Source: Nonomuraea coxensis DSM 45129
GTDB lineage: Bacteria; Actinomycetota; Actinomycetes; Streptosporangiales; Streptosporangiaceae
NCBI RefSeq assembly: GCF_019397265.1
Contig: NZ_CP068985.1
Span: 6,316,001 to 6,380,000 of the forward strand
DNA length: 64,000 bases
Direction of reading: 5' to 3'
The position numbers and the translations under genes were made by a program. Below, piece after piece: positions 16,485 through 24,388 of this stretch (its first letter is position 1; each line of letters begins with the position of its first letter). The notes under the pieces were generated by a model. The model was not told where the DNA came from. It saw only the letters and a program-made list of their open reading frames with translations, and did not search any database.

Positions 16485-17831
16485 ATGGACGCACTTGACC
16501 TGGCACGGTGGCAGTTCGGGGTCACCACCGTGTACCACTTTCTGTTCGTTCCCCTGACCATAGGTCTGGGGATCTTCGTGGCCGGGCTGCAGACCGCCTG
16601 GCACCGCACCGGCAAAGAGCACTACCTGAAGCTCACGAAGTTCTTCGGCAAGCTGTTCCTGATCAACTTCGCCATGGGCGTGGTCACCGGCATCGTGCAG
16701 GAGTTCCAGTTCGGGATGAACTGGAGCGAGTACTCCACCTTCGTCGGCGACGTCTTCGGGGCGCCGCTCGCGATGGAGGCGCTGCTGGCCTTCTTCATGG
16801 AGTCCACGTTCCTTGGCCTGTGGATCTTCGGCTGGGACCGGCTGCCGAAGAAGGTCCACCTGGCCTGCATCTGGGCCGCGGCCATCGGCTCCAACCTGTC
16901 GGCCTACTTCATCCTGGCCGCCAACGCCTGGATGAAGCACCCCGTCGGGTACGAGGTCGTGGACGGCAAGGCCCGCATGACCGACCTGTGGGCGGTGCTC
17001 ACCAACTCCACCGCGCTCGCCCAGGTGCCGCACGTGGTCGGGGCGGCGTTCATCGTGGCCGGCGGGTTCGTGCTGGCCGTGTGCGGCTACTGGATGCTGC
17101 GGCGCAACGCGCCCATGTGGCGCAGCGCGGCGCGGGCCGCGCTGGTCATGACGGCGGTCGCGGGGGCCGTCGTCGCCGGCACGGGCGACCTGTCGGGCAA
17201 GCTGCTGTACGAGCAGCAGCCCATGAAGCTGGCCGCCGCCGAAGGTCTCCAGCACGACACCGCGGGCGCCGGGTTCAGCGTCGTCCCCGGCGTCGAGATC
17301 CCCAAGGTCCTGAGCTTCCTCGCCACCAACGACCTCAACGCCACCGTCCAGGGCACCGAGGACCTGCAGCGCCGCTTCGAGCAGCAGTTCGGCCCCGGCG
17401 ACTACCGCCCGGACCCCGCCGTGGTCTTCTGGTCGTTCCGCCTGATGATCGGCTTCGGGATGGCCACCGTGGGCCTGTCGGTGCTCGGGCTCTGGCTGAC
17501 CCGCCGCCGCCGCGAGTTCCCCCGCCGGCTGTCGCGGGCGCTGGTCGCGGCCCTGCCGCTGCCGCTGCTCGCGGTGATCGCCGGCTGGCTGCTGAGCGAG
17601 ATCGGCCGCCAGCCGTGGACGGTGGCCGGCGAACTGCTGACCGCCGCCAGCGTCTCCCCCGGCGTGTCCCTCGCCGAGGTGGCGGTCTCGCTGGGCGTCT
17701 TCACCCTCCTCTACGGCGCGCTCGCCGTGGCCGAGGCCGTGCTGCTGACCCGGCACGTCCGCGAGGGAGTCCCCGAGCCCGAGCCCGCCCCCCTGGCCGA
17801 GCAGCGGCGCGAGCCGTCGCTCATGTACTGA
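16485..17831 (+). CDS. cydA: cytochrome bd ubiquinol oxidase subunit I
   Basis: A 448-residue membrane protein, the quinol-oxidising subunit of the high-affinity bd oxidase. H18 in VYHFLFVPLTIG corresponds to the heme b595 ligand, PHVVGAAFIVAGG carries the next heme histidine, and FWSFRLMIGFGM carries the methionine ligand of heme b558. The Q-loop ends in GRQPWTV and is of the short type. The ATG at 16485 follows CAGGAG. cydB follows 17 bases later. cydC and cydD, needed for assembly, are not in the window. Three palindromes upstream suggest redox control plus a second regulator. Confidence 0.95.
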   Translation: MDALDLARWQFGVTTVYHFLFVPLTIGLGIFVAGLQTAWHRTGKEHYLKLTKFFGKLFLINFAMGVVTGIVQEFQFGMNWSEYSTFVGDVFGAPLAMEALLAFFMESTFLGLWIFGWDRLPKKVHLACIWAAAIGSNLSAYFILAANAWMKHPVGYEVVDGKARMTDLWAVLTNSTALAQVPHVVGAAFIVAGGFVLAVCGYWMLRRNAPMWRSAARAALVMTAVAGAVVAGTGDLSGKLLYEQQPMKLAAAEGLQHDTAGAGFSVVPGVEIPKVLSFLATNDLNATVQGTEDLQRRFEQQFGPGDYRPDPAVVFWSFRLMIGFGMATVGLSVLGLWLTRRRREFPRRLSRALVAALPLPLLAVIAGWLLSEIGRQPWTVAGELLTAASVSPGVSLAEVAVSLGVFTLLYGALAVAEAVLLTRHVREGVPEPEPAPLAEQRREPSLMY

Positions 17832-17848
17832 GCGGAGGCACACCGACA

Positions 17849-18727
17849 ATGATCGATCTCTGGTTCGTCATCATCGCCTTCCTCTGGACGGGCTACTTCG
17901 TGCTGGAGGGCTTCGACTTCGGCGTCGGCCTGCTGGCGCCCCTCCTCAGCAGGAACGACGCCGAGCAGCGGCAGAGCCTGCACACCATCGGCCCCGTCTG
18001 GGACGGCAACGAGGTGTGGCTGATCACCGCGGTGGGCGCGATGTTCGCCGCCTTCCCCGCCTGGTACTCGGGGGTGTTCAGCGCCTTCTACCTCCAGGTC
18101 ACGCTGATCCTGGTCGGGCTGATCCTGCGCGGCGTCGGCCTGGAGTGGCGCGGCAAGGTCCGCAACCCGGCCTGGTGCGACATGGCGGTCATGGTGGGCA
18201 GCGGGCTGCCGGCGTTCCTGTGGGGCGCGGTCTTCGCCGACCTGCTGTTCGGCAGCGCGGTCGCGGCGGTGCTGGGCGGCGCGTTCACGCTGACCGTGTG
18301 CGTCCTGCACGGCGCGGTGTTCCTGGCGCTCAGGACCACCGGCGCGATCCGCCGCCGCGCCCGCGTCGCCGCCCTGGCGGCCGGCGCCGCGGTCATCCCG
18401 GTCGCCGTGCTCGCGCTGTCCAAGCTGGGGACGTTCCCCGCCCTCGCCGCCATGGCGGCGCTGGCCGCGGCGACGGCGCTGATCTGGCGGCGCAGGGAGG
18501 GCTGGGCGTTCACGGCCACGGCCGCCGCGATCGTGCTGTCCACGCTCGCGGTCTTCATGGAGCTGCGGGTCCGGCCGCTGCCGGGGCTGACGCTGGCGGA
18601 GGCGGCCTCCGGGGCGTACACGCTGACGATGCTGAGCTGGATCGGGCTGCTCGCGCTCCCGTTCGTCCTGCTCTACCAGGGCTGGACGTACTACGTGTTC
18701 AGGAAGCGGGTCCGCGTGGCCGCCTGA
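17849..18727 (+). CDS. cydB: cytochrome bd ubiquinol oxidase subunit II
   Basis: A 292-residue membrane protein forming the bd oxidase heterodimer with CydA. The start MIDLWFVIIAFLWTGYFVLE and the motif GFDFGVG followed by GPVWDGNEVWLI are diagnostic. About eight membrane helices are visible. A GGAGG lies 9 bases upstream of the ATG. It is slightly shorter than E. coli CydB but normal for actinomycetes. It ends 7 bases from the convergent lipoprotein gene. Confidence 0.95.
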   Translation: MIDLWFVIIAFLWTGYFVLEGFDFGVGLLAPLLSRNDAEQRQSLHTIGPVWDGNEVWLITAVGAMFAAFPAWYSGVFSAFYLQVTLILVGLILRGVGLEWRGKVRNPAWCDMAVMVGSGLPAFLWGAVFADLLFGSAVAAVLGGAFTLTVCVLHGAVFLALRTTGAIRRRARVAALAAGAAVIPVAVLALSKLGTFPALAAMAALAAATALIWRRREGWAFTATAAAIVLSTLAVFMELRVRPLPGLTLAEAASGAYTLTMLSWIGLLALPFVLLYQGWTYYVFRKRVRVAA

Positions 18728-18733
18728 CGGCGC

Positions 18734-19156
18734 TCAGCCGGCCACCCTCATCCGCTTGGTCCGGTGGTCGGTCAGGTGCAGGTCGCCACCGAGGCGTTCG
18801 CGCAGCAGGTCGAGCACCTGGCGGCCGGACAGCACCGTCCACAGGTCGCCGACCAGGTGCGGGTTGTACTCGGGGGCGGCGTCCATCCAGGCGTCCTTGC
18901 CCGCCTGGGACGCGAAGGTGGTCACGAAGAACTCGCCGTCGGGGGTCCTGCAGTAGCCCGTGCGCAGCTCGGCGGCGTTGACCTGGATGCGCGGCTTGCA
19001 GCCGACCTTGGCGGCGAGCTGCTCGACGGAGGGTGGGGCGGCGCCGGCCCGGCCGCCCGCGACGGCGGGGCCGCCGCCGCTCCCGCTGCCCTGGGAGCAG
19101 GCGGCGGCCAGTCCGGCCAGCAGGACGAGGGCGGCCAGACGTGGAAATGTCGTCAT
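18734..19156 (-). CDS. lipoprotein, paralogue 1 of a tandem pair
   Basis: A 140-residue predicted lipoprotein. The lipobox is LAAAC at residues 14-18, followed by a Gly/Ser/Ala linker and a compact domain (VEQLAAKVGCKPRIQVNAAE, YCRTPDGEFFVTTFASQ, MDAAPEYNPHLVGDLWTVL, GDLHLTDHR). Two conserved cysteines could form a disulfide outside the cell. It is a clear paralogue of the next gene upstream and has the same first residues MTTFPRLAA and the same bases before the start. The family is unknown to me. An ECF-type promoter precedes the ATG and would give an almost leaderless mRNA. Confidence 0.8.
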   Translation of the reverse strand: MTTFPRLAALVLLAGLAAACSQGSGSGGGPAVAGGRAGAAPPSVEQLAAKVGCKPRIQVNAAELRTGYCRTPDGEFFVTTFASQAGKDAWMDAAPEYNPHLVGDLWTVLSGRQVLDLLRERLGGDLHLTDHRTKRMRVAG

Positions 19157-19163
19157 GTGCGGA

Positions 19164-19191
19164 GGTACGCAGCCCTCCCCGCCCGGGTTCG
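19164..19191 (-). promoter_or_regulatory. ECF sigma-type promoter of lipoprotein paralogue 1
   Basis: On the minus strand CGAACC (19186-19191) and CGTACC (19164-19169) are separated by 16 bases. This matches the promoter in front of the ECF sigma gene at 51288-51316 (TGAACC-N17-CGTACC). The start codon lies 7 bases after the -10 element, so the mRNA would have almost no leader. Confidence 0.6.
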
Positions 19192-19209
19192 GCCTCATAC
19201 CGGTTCGGG

Positions 19210-19638
19210 CTACTTCGGGGTGGGCGTCTGCGAGACCCGGTGGTCCATGAGGTGCAGGTCGCCGCTGAGCGGGGACTTGAGCTGCTCCAGCACCTCCAGC
19301 GGGCCGAGGACGGTCCACCGCGGGCCGACCAGGTGCGGGTTGTACTCCGGCGCCTGGTCCATCCACTGGTCCTTCAGCTTCTCGGACTTGAAGGTGTTGA
19401 CGAAGAACTCGCCCACCTCGGTCTTGCAGTGGCCGGTGCGGATCTCCGCGCTGTCGACCTGCATCTTCGGCGTGCAGCCCACCTTGGCGGAGAGCTGCTC
19501 GACGGAGAGAGGGACGGCGTCGGCCTGTTGCTGGTCCTTGCCCGCTGCGACGTAGCCGCCCCAGCCCCCTGAGGAGGAGCATCCGGCGACCAGTCCGGCC
19601 AGCAGCGCGAAAGCGGCCAGACGTGGAAATGTCGTCAT
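19210..19638 (-). CDS. lipoprotein, paralogue 2 of a tandem pair
   Basis: A 142-residue predicted lipoprotein with lipobox LVAGC at about residue 20. The mature part aligns along its length with the downstream paralogue: VEQLSAKVGCTPKMQVDSAE, HCKTEVGEFFVNTFKS, MDQAPEYNPHLVGPRWTVL and GDLHLMDHR. Both cysteines are conserved. The pair arose by duplication and has diverged. It has its own ECF-type promoter, so each copy can be expressed separately. The function is unknown; a role in sensing or resisting envelope stress would fit the promoter type. Confidence 0.8.
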   Translation of the reverse strand: MTTFPRLAAFALLAGLVAGCSSSGGWGGYVAAGKDQQQADAVPLSVEQLSAKVGCTPKMQVDSAEIRTGHCKTEVGEFFVNTFKSEKLKDQWMDQAPEYNPHLVGPRWTVLGPLEVLEQLKSPLSGDLHLMDHRVSQTPTPK

Positions 19639-19645
19639 GTGCGGA

Positions 19646-19673
19646 GGTACGCAGGGACCCGCGGTCCGGTTCA
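19646..19673 (-). promoter_or_regulatory. ECF sigma-type promoter of lipoprotein paralogue 2
   Basis: On the minus strand TGAACC (19668-19673) and CGTACC (19646-19651) are separated by 16 bases, identical in both hexamers to the promoter of the ECF sigma gene at 51288. The stretch from the -10 through the first codons is identical to that of paralogue 1. Confidence 0.65.
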
Positions 19674-19695
19674 GCGGGACACCGGGACGTCCCCG

Positions 19696-20712
19696 TCAGC
19701 GGAGGACGACGCAGCCACGCCCGGCGAGCACGCGCAGGACCCCGGGATCGCCGTCGAGCTTGTTCCAGCGCAGGTCCAGCTTCTCCAGCGCGGTCAGCCC
19801 GGCGAGACCGGCGGGCAGCTCACGCAGCCGGTTGTCGCGCAGGTCGAGATGGGTGAGGCGGGGCGGCAGGGCGTCCGGCAGCGCGCGGAGGCGGTTGCCG
19901 CGCAGGTCCAGCACCCGCAGCTCCGCGCAGTCGGCGAGGGCCGCGGGCAGCTCACGCAGCCGGTTGCCCTGCAGGTGCAGCTCACGCAGCCGGGAGAGCC
20001 GGCCGAACGACTCCGGCAGCGCCTCCAGCCTGTTGCGGTAGAGACGCAGCTCCACCAGGGCGGCCAGGTTCCCGAGCGCGTCGGGGAGGCGGGTCAGGCG
20101 GTTGTCGGTCAGGTTGAGGTAGGCGAGCCGGTCCAGCCGCCCCAGGGCCGCCGGCACCTCCGTGAAGGCGTTGTCGCTGAGGTAGAGGTAGTCGGTGAGC
20201 GGCAGGTCGCCCAGCTCCGGCGGGATCGTGGTGAGGCGGTTGTGGCCGAGGTCCAGCATCCGCAGCCGGGTGAGGCCGCCGACGGCCGCGGGGACGTCCG
20301 TGAGGGCGTTCTCGGCCAGGTTGAGCGACCGCAGCCCGGTCAGCTTCCACAGGGCGGCGGGGACGGCGGTCAGGCCGTTCGCGCCGGCGGCCAGGTGGCG
20401 GAGGGCGGGCGGCAGGCGGGCAGGGAGCTCGCGGACGCGGTTGCCGTACAGGGAGAGCGTCTCCAGGCCGGGCGGGCAGGAGGGGACGGCCGTGAGCCGG
20501 TTGCCGTCCACGTGCAGCGCCCGCAGCGCGCCGAGGCCGGACAGGTCGGGCAGGGCGGTGAGGGCGTTGCCGTCGAGCCGCAGCTCCTCCAGCGCCGCGA
20601 GCCCGCCCACCCGGGCGGGCACCTCGGCGATGTCGTTCCACGCCAGGTCCACCACCCGGACGTCGTCCGGCACCTCGGGGAACACGGTGAGCCCGGAGGC
20701 AGGCGCGCGCAT
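19696..20712 (-). CDS. leucine-rich repeat protein
   Basis: A 338-residue protein made almost entirely of about 13 leucine-rich repeats of 20-23 residues with consensus LxxLxLxxNxLxxLPxxLxxL, for example LRMLDLGHNRLTTIPPELG. This is the bacterial/plant intracellular type of LRR. No signal peptide, anchor or catalytic domain is present, so it is probably a cytosolic protein-binding solenoid. It starts 22 bases downstream of the molybdenum hydroxylase large-subunit stop on the same strand and may be read through from that operon. The partner is unknown. Confidence 0.85.
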   Translation of the reverse strand: MRAPASGLTVFPEVPDDVRVVDLAWNDIAEVPARVGGLAALEELRLDGNALTALPDLSGLGALRALHVDGNRLTAVPSCPPGLETLSLYGNRVRELPARLPPALRHLAAGANGLTAVPAALWKLTGLRSLNLAENALTDVPAAVGGLTRLRMLDLGHNRLTTIPPELGDLPLTDYLYLSDNAFTEVPAALGRLDRLAYLNLTDNRLTRLPDALGNLAALVELRLYRNRLEALPESFGRLSRLRELHLQGNRLRELPAALADCAELRVLDLRGNRLRALPDALPPRLTHLDLRDNRLRELPAGLAGLTALEKLDLRWNKLDGDPGVLRVLAGRGCVVLR

Positions 20713-20734
20713 GCGGCCGATCCTCCCACGACCC

Positions 20735-23086
20735 TTACGTGGTGCGCAGATGGAACAGGTCGGAGGGAGAGATGGGCATCCGGTCGATGGGGAAGCCCTC
20801 GGCGTCCTCGATGGCCGAGGCGATGACGGCCGAGACCGGGATCACGCCCGCCTCGCCCGCCCCCTTGATGCCGAGCGGGTTGAGCGGCGACGGCGTCTCC
20901 AGGTGGGCGGTCTCGACGTGCGGCACCTCGGTCGCGTACGGCATGAGGAAGTCCATGAAGGAGGCGTTGACGAGCTGCCCGTGCGGGTCGTACGCCATCC
21001 GCTCGTAGAGCGCGCCCCCGATGCCCTGCGCCACGCCCCCGTGGATCTGCCCCTCCACGATCATGGGGTTGATGAGCCGCCCGCAGTCGTGCACCACGGC
21101 GTAGCGCAGCACGCGGATCTCGGCGGTGTCCGGGTCGGTCTCGACGACGGCGGCGTGCATCCCAGCCGCGAACGTGGACCGGATCGGCGAGTAGTAGTCG
21201 CGCCCCTCCAGCCCCGGCTCCTCCCCCTCGGCGACCGGCGGCCGGTCGGGCGCGGCGGACCCGGCGAACTGGGTGGCCTTGGCGGCCTCCTCGTCGAAGG
21301 CGTAGCGCAGCGGGTTGGCGAGCACGGCGACCGTGGACAGGGGGACGGCCGCGTTCGGCGCCCCGGCCACGTGCACGATCCCCTCGGTGATCTCCAGGTC
21401 GGACGGGTCGGCCTCCAGCGCCTCGGCGGCGATGCGCAGCGCCTTCTCGCGCACCTTGCGGCAGGCGAGCGCGATGGCGTTGCCGCTGACGACGGCGGCG
21501 CGGGAGGCGAAGGTGCCGACCGCGTAGCCGAACCTGCGGGTGTCGCCGGTGACCACGCTGATCCGCTCGATGGGCACGCCCAGCTCGGTCGCGGCGATCT
21601 GGGCGAAGGCCGTCTCGTGGCCCTGCCCCTGCGAGGTGAGCCCGGTCGAGACGTGCACCCGCCCGTCGGAGGTGATCTGCACGTGCCCGCCCTCGTACGG
21701 CCCCACGCCCGTGCCCTCGACGTAGCAGCCGATGCCGATGCCGCGCCCCGGGACGCGCTCGAAGGAGTCCCAGCCGATCAGCTCCTTCAGCAGGCGCAGC
21801 ATCTCGGGGTAGTCGCCGCTGTCGTAGATGAGCGGCCGGCCGTCCTGGAAGGTCATCCCCTGGTCGTACGGGAACTCGCCCGGCCCGATGAAGTTGGCCG
21901 CGCGCACCTCGGTCCGGTCGCGGCCGAGGTAGCGGGCGATCTTGTCCATGGTGCGCTCCATGCAGAACACGCCCTGCGGGCGGCCCGCCCCCCGGTAGGG
22001 CGTGACCTGCACGGTGTTGGTGTAGACGGCGCTGAACTCGACCCGGTACGCCCCGATCTTGTAAGGACCGAGGAGCTGCGTCGAGGTGACGATCGGCACG
22101 ATGATCCCGTAGGGGGTGTACGCGCCGTGGTCGTGCAGGATCGTCACGTCCAGCCCGAGGACGCGCCCGTCGTCGTCGAAGCCGACGCGGACGTACTGCA
22201 CCTGGCCGCGTTCGTGGGCGGAGGAGACGAAGTGCTCCCTGCGGTCCTCCGTCCACTTGATCTCGCGGCCGAGCGTCATCGCCGCCCACGGCACGAGGAT
22301 CTCCTCCGGCCACGGGTGCACGATCTTGACGCCGAAGCCGCCGCCGACGTCCGGCGCGACGACCTCGACCCGCGGCAGCGGCAGGCCGAGCGCGGCGGCG
22401 ACCGCCATGCGCACGCTGGTGGAGGTCTGGGTGCTGGAGTGGACGCGCAGGTCGCGGCCGTCCCAGCGGGCGTGGACGCCGCGGCCCTCCAGCGGCATGC
22501 TGGCGCTGCGCTCGATGTCGAGCCGGAAGGCGAGCGTGTGCGGCGCGGTCTCGACGGCCTCGCGGGCGCCGCGCCCGTCCGCGCCGGCGACCTCCTGGAC
22601 GAGGTGCGCGCCGACGTTGCCCGGCACGTCCTCGTGGACGAGCGCCGCCCCCTGCACGGCCTCCTCCAGGCCGACGACGGGCTTCAGCACCTCGTAGTCG
22701 ACCTCGATGAGCGCGCAGGCGTCCTCGGCGGCGTAGCGGTCGGCGGCCACCACCATGACGACCGGCTCTCCCACGTGCCGGACGACGTCCCTGGCCAGCG
22801 GGTACGCGGTCCGGCCGTGGGTGAGCGCCGGGTGCGGGATGAGCAGCGGCAGCGGCCGGCCGACCCGTTCGGGCAGGTCCTCCCACGTGTAGATCGCGAC
22901 CAGGCCCTCGACGTCGAGCGCCGGGCCGACGTCGATGTCACGGATACGGGCGTGCGCGTGCGGGGAGCGGACGAACGCCGCGGCGAGCGCGTCGGCGCCG
23001 AGGTCGTCGAGGTAGCGGCCGCCTCCGGTGAGCAGCCGCGGGTCCTCGCGCCGCTGGACCGGCTCGCCGAACAGCCTCGTCGTCAT
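20735..23086 (-). CDS. molybdenum hydroxylase large subunit (form II CoxL/xanthine dehydrogenase type)
   Basis: A 783-residue molybdopterin-cytosine-dinucleotide subunit. The active-site loop is PYRGAGRPQG, the form II pattern, not the AYRCSFR loop of true CO dehydrogenase; the essential Glu is in KGAGEAGVIP. GGGFGVKIVHPWPEE and GQGHETAFAQIA bind the cofactor. It is therefore a hydroxylase of an aldehyde or a purine-like heterocycle rather than a CO oxidiser. The ATG at 23086 follows GGAGG and overlaps the small subunit gene as ATGA. The neighbouring NCS2 permease and PucR regulator suggest a purine substrate such as xanthine or hypoxanthine. Confidence 0.9.
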   Translation of the reverse strand: MTTRLFGEPVQRREDPRLLTGGGRYLDDLGADALAAAFVRSPHAHARIRDIDVGPALDVEGLVAIYTWEDLPERVGRPLPLLIPHPALTHGRTAYPLARDVVRHVGEPVVMVVAADRYAAEDACALIEVDYEVLKPVVGLEEAVQGAALVHEDVPGNVGAHLVQEVAGADGRGAREAVETAPHTLAFRLDIERSASMPLEGRGVHARWDGRDLRVHSSTQTSTSVRMAVAAALGLPLPRVEVVAPDVGGGFGVKIVHPWPEEILVPWAAMTLGREIKWTEDRREHFVSSAHERGQVQYVRVGFDDDGRVLGLDVTILHDHGAYTPYGIIVPIVTSTQLLGPYKIGAYRVEFSAVYTNTVQVTPYRGAGRPQGVFCMERTMDKIARYLGRDRTEVRAANFIGPGEFPYDQGMTFQDGRPLIYDSGDYPEMLRLLKELIGWDSFERVPGRGIGIGCYVEGTGVGPYEGGHVQITSDGRVHVSTGLTSQGQGHETAFAQIAATELGVPIERISVVTGDTRRFGYAVGTFASRAAVVSGNAIALACRKVREKALRIAAEALEADPSDLEITEGIVHVAGAPNAAVPLSTVAVLANPLRYAFDEEAAKATQFAGSAAPDRPPVAEGEEPGLEGRDYYSPIRSTFAAGMHAAVVETDPDTAEIRVLRYAVVHDCGRLINPMIVEGQIHGGVAQGIGGALYERMAYDPHGQLVNASFMDFLMPYATEVPHVETAHLETPSPLNPLGIKGAGEAGVIPVSAVIASAIEDAEGFPIDRMPISPSDLFHLRTT

Positions 23087-23559
23087 GCTTCCTCCGCCAG
23101 CAGCTCGGCGGCCCGGTGGACGGCCTTGACGATGTTCTGGTAGCCGGTGCAGCGGCACAGGTTGCCGGAGATGCCCTCCAGCACCTCCTCGTCCGTGGGG
23201 GCGGGGTTCGCCTCCAGGAACGCGGTCACCGTGCACAGGAAGCCCGGGGTGCAGAAGCCGCACTGCAGGCCGTGGCACTCGGCGAAGGCCCGCTGCACCG
23301 GCGACAGCCCGCCGGGCCCGGCCAGCCCCTCGACCGTGGTGATGTCGCGGCCGTCCACGGTGACGGCGAACGTCAGGCACGAGCGCACCGGCTCGCCGTC
23401 GAGCAGCACCGTGCAGCAGCCGCAGACGCCGTGCTCGCAGCCGACGTGGGTGCCGGTCAGCCCGAGGTCGTGGCGCAGGCAGTCGGACAGCAGCCGCCTG
23501 GCGGGGACGCGCACCCGCCGGGCGGCGCCGTTCACCACGAGCGTGATCTCATGTTCCAA
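23083..23559 (-). CDS. molybdenum hydroxylase small [2Fe-2S] subunit
   Basis: A 158-residue iron-sulfur subunit with two [2Fe-2S] clusters. The plant-type cluster is CEHGVCGCCTVLLDG plus a fourth Cys in RSCLTF; the second cluster uses CGFCTPG and CRCTGYQNI. It transfers electrons from the molybdenum site to the FAD subunit. It overlaps both neighbours, by 11 bases upstream and 4 downstream, so the three subunits are co-translated. Confidence 0.93.
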   Translation of the reverse strand: MEHEITLVVNGAARRVRVPARRLLSDCLRHDLGLTGTHVGCEHGVCGCCTVLLDGEPVRSCLTFAVTVDGRDITTVEGLAGPGGLSPVQRAFAECHGLQCGFCTPGFLCTVTAFLEANPAPTDEEVLEGISGNLCRCTGYQNIVKAVHRAAELLAEEA

Positions 23560-24388
23560 GGGTCTCCGCCTCCTGTGCGGCCTCGCGCAGGGCCCGTTCG
23601 GCCAGCACCCCGACGAGATAGCGGCGGTAGGCGGCCGTGGCGTGGATGTCGTCGTCGGGGTCGGTCTCCTCCCGCACCGCGCGGGCCGCCGCCGCCCAGT
23701 CGGGGGCGTGCCCGCTCACGTCCACGACGACGGGGACGGGGCCGACGCCGACGCAGGCCACCCGCGCCGCGCCGGCCGGGCCGGCGACGGCGCACACCCC
23801 GGCGAGCGCGTAGTCGCCGTGGCGGCGGGACACCTCGGCGAAGGCGCATCCCGCGCCCGGCGCGAGGTCCGGGAACCAGGCCGACACGGCCAGCTCGCCG
23901 GGCAGCACCGCCGACTCCATGGGGCCGGTGAAGAAGGCGGCGGCCGGGATGTCACGCTCCACCGGGGCGCCGTCGCGCCAGCGGGCCACCCGTACGGACC
24001 CGCCGAGCACCGCCAGCACGGCGGGCAGCTCGGCGGCCGGGTCGGCGTGCACGAGGCTGCCCACCACGGTGCCGCGGTTGCGGATCACCGGGTGGGCGAC
24101 CAGCTTGAGCGCCCGCGTGAGCAGCGGGTGCGCGCCGGAGCGCTCGGCCTCCGCGTGCCTGGCCAGCGCCCCGACCCGCACGCCGCCGGGCTCGCGCTCG
24201 ACGCCGCCGAGCCCGGCCACCCGGTTGATGTCCACGAGGTGGGCGGGCGCGACCAGGCGCATGTTGAGCATGGGGATGAGGCTCTGCCCGCCGGCCAGCA
24301 CCTTGCCCCCCGCCCCGATCTCTTCCAGGGTGCGGAGCGCCGCGCCGAGGTCGCGGGGGGCGTGGTAGGTGAACGGCGGCGGCTTCAC
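23549..24388 (-). CDS. molybdenum hydroxylase medium FAD-binding subunit
   Basis: A 279-residue FAD subunit. LAGGQSLIPMLNMRLVAP is the first FAD loop, and HPVIRNRGTVVGSLVHADPAAELP the second. The C-terminal CO-dehydrogenase flavoprotein domain follows. The GTG start overlaps the permease stop as GTGA. The order permease-M-S-L forms one operon on the minus strand. Confidence 0.9.
   Translation of the reverse strand: MKPPPFTYHAPRDLGAALRTLEEIGAGGKVLAGGQSLIPMLNMRLVAPAHLVDINRVAGLGGVEREPGGVRVGALARHAEAERSGAHPLLTRALKLVAHPVIRNRGTVVGSLVHADPAAELPAVLAVLGGSVRVARWRDGAPVERDIPAAAFFTGPMESAVLPGELAVSAWFPDLAPGAGCAFAEVSRRHGDYALAGVCAVAGPAGAARVACVGVGPVPVVVDVSGHAPDWAAAARAVREETDPDDDIHATAAYRRYLVGVLAERALREAAQEAETLGT

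Noticed and set aside
20195..23143. A 982-codon plus-strand frame opposite the molybdenum hydroxylase large subunit
   Set aside because: Low-complexity shadow composition; the minus strand encodes a complete conserved enzyme with active-site motifs.
20735..24388. Aerobic CO dehydrogenase
   Set aside because: The large subunit has the PYRGAGR active-site loop, not the AYRCSFR loop of form I enzymes, and the permease/PucR context points to purines.
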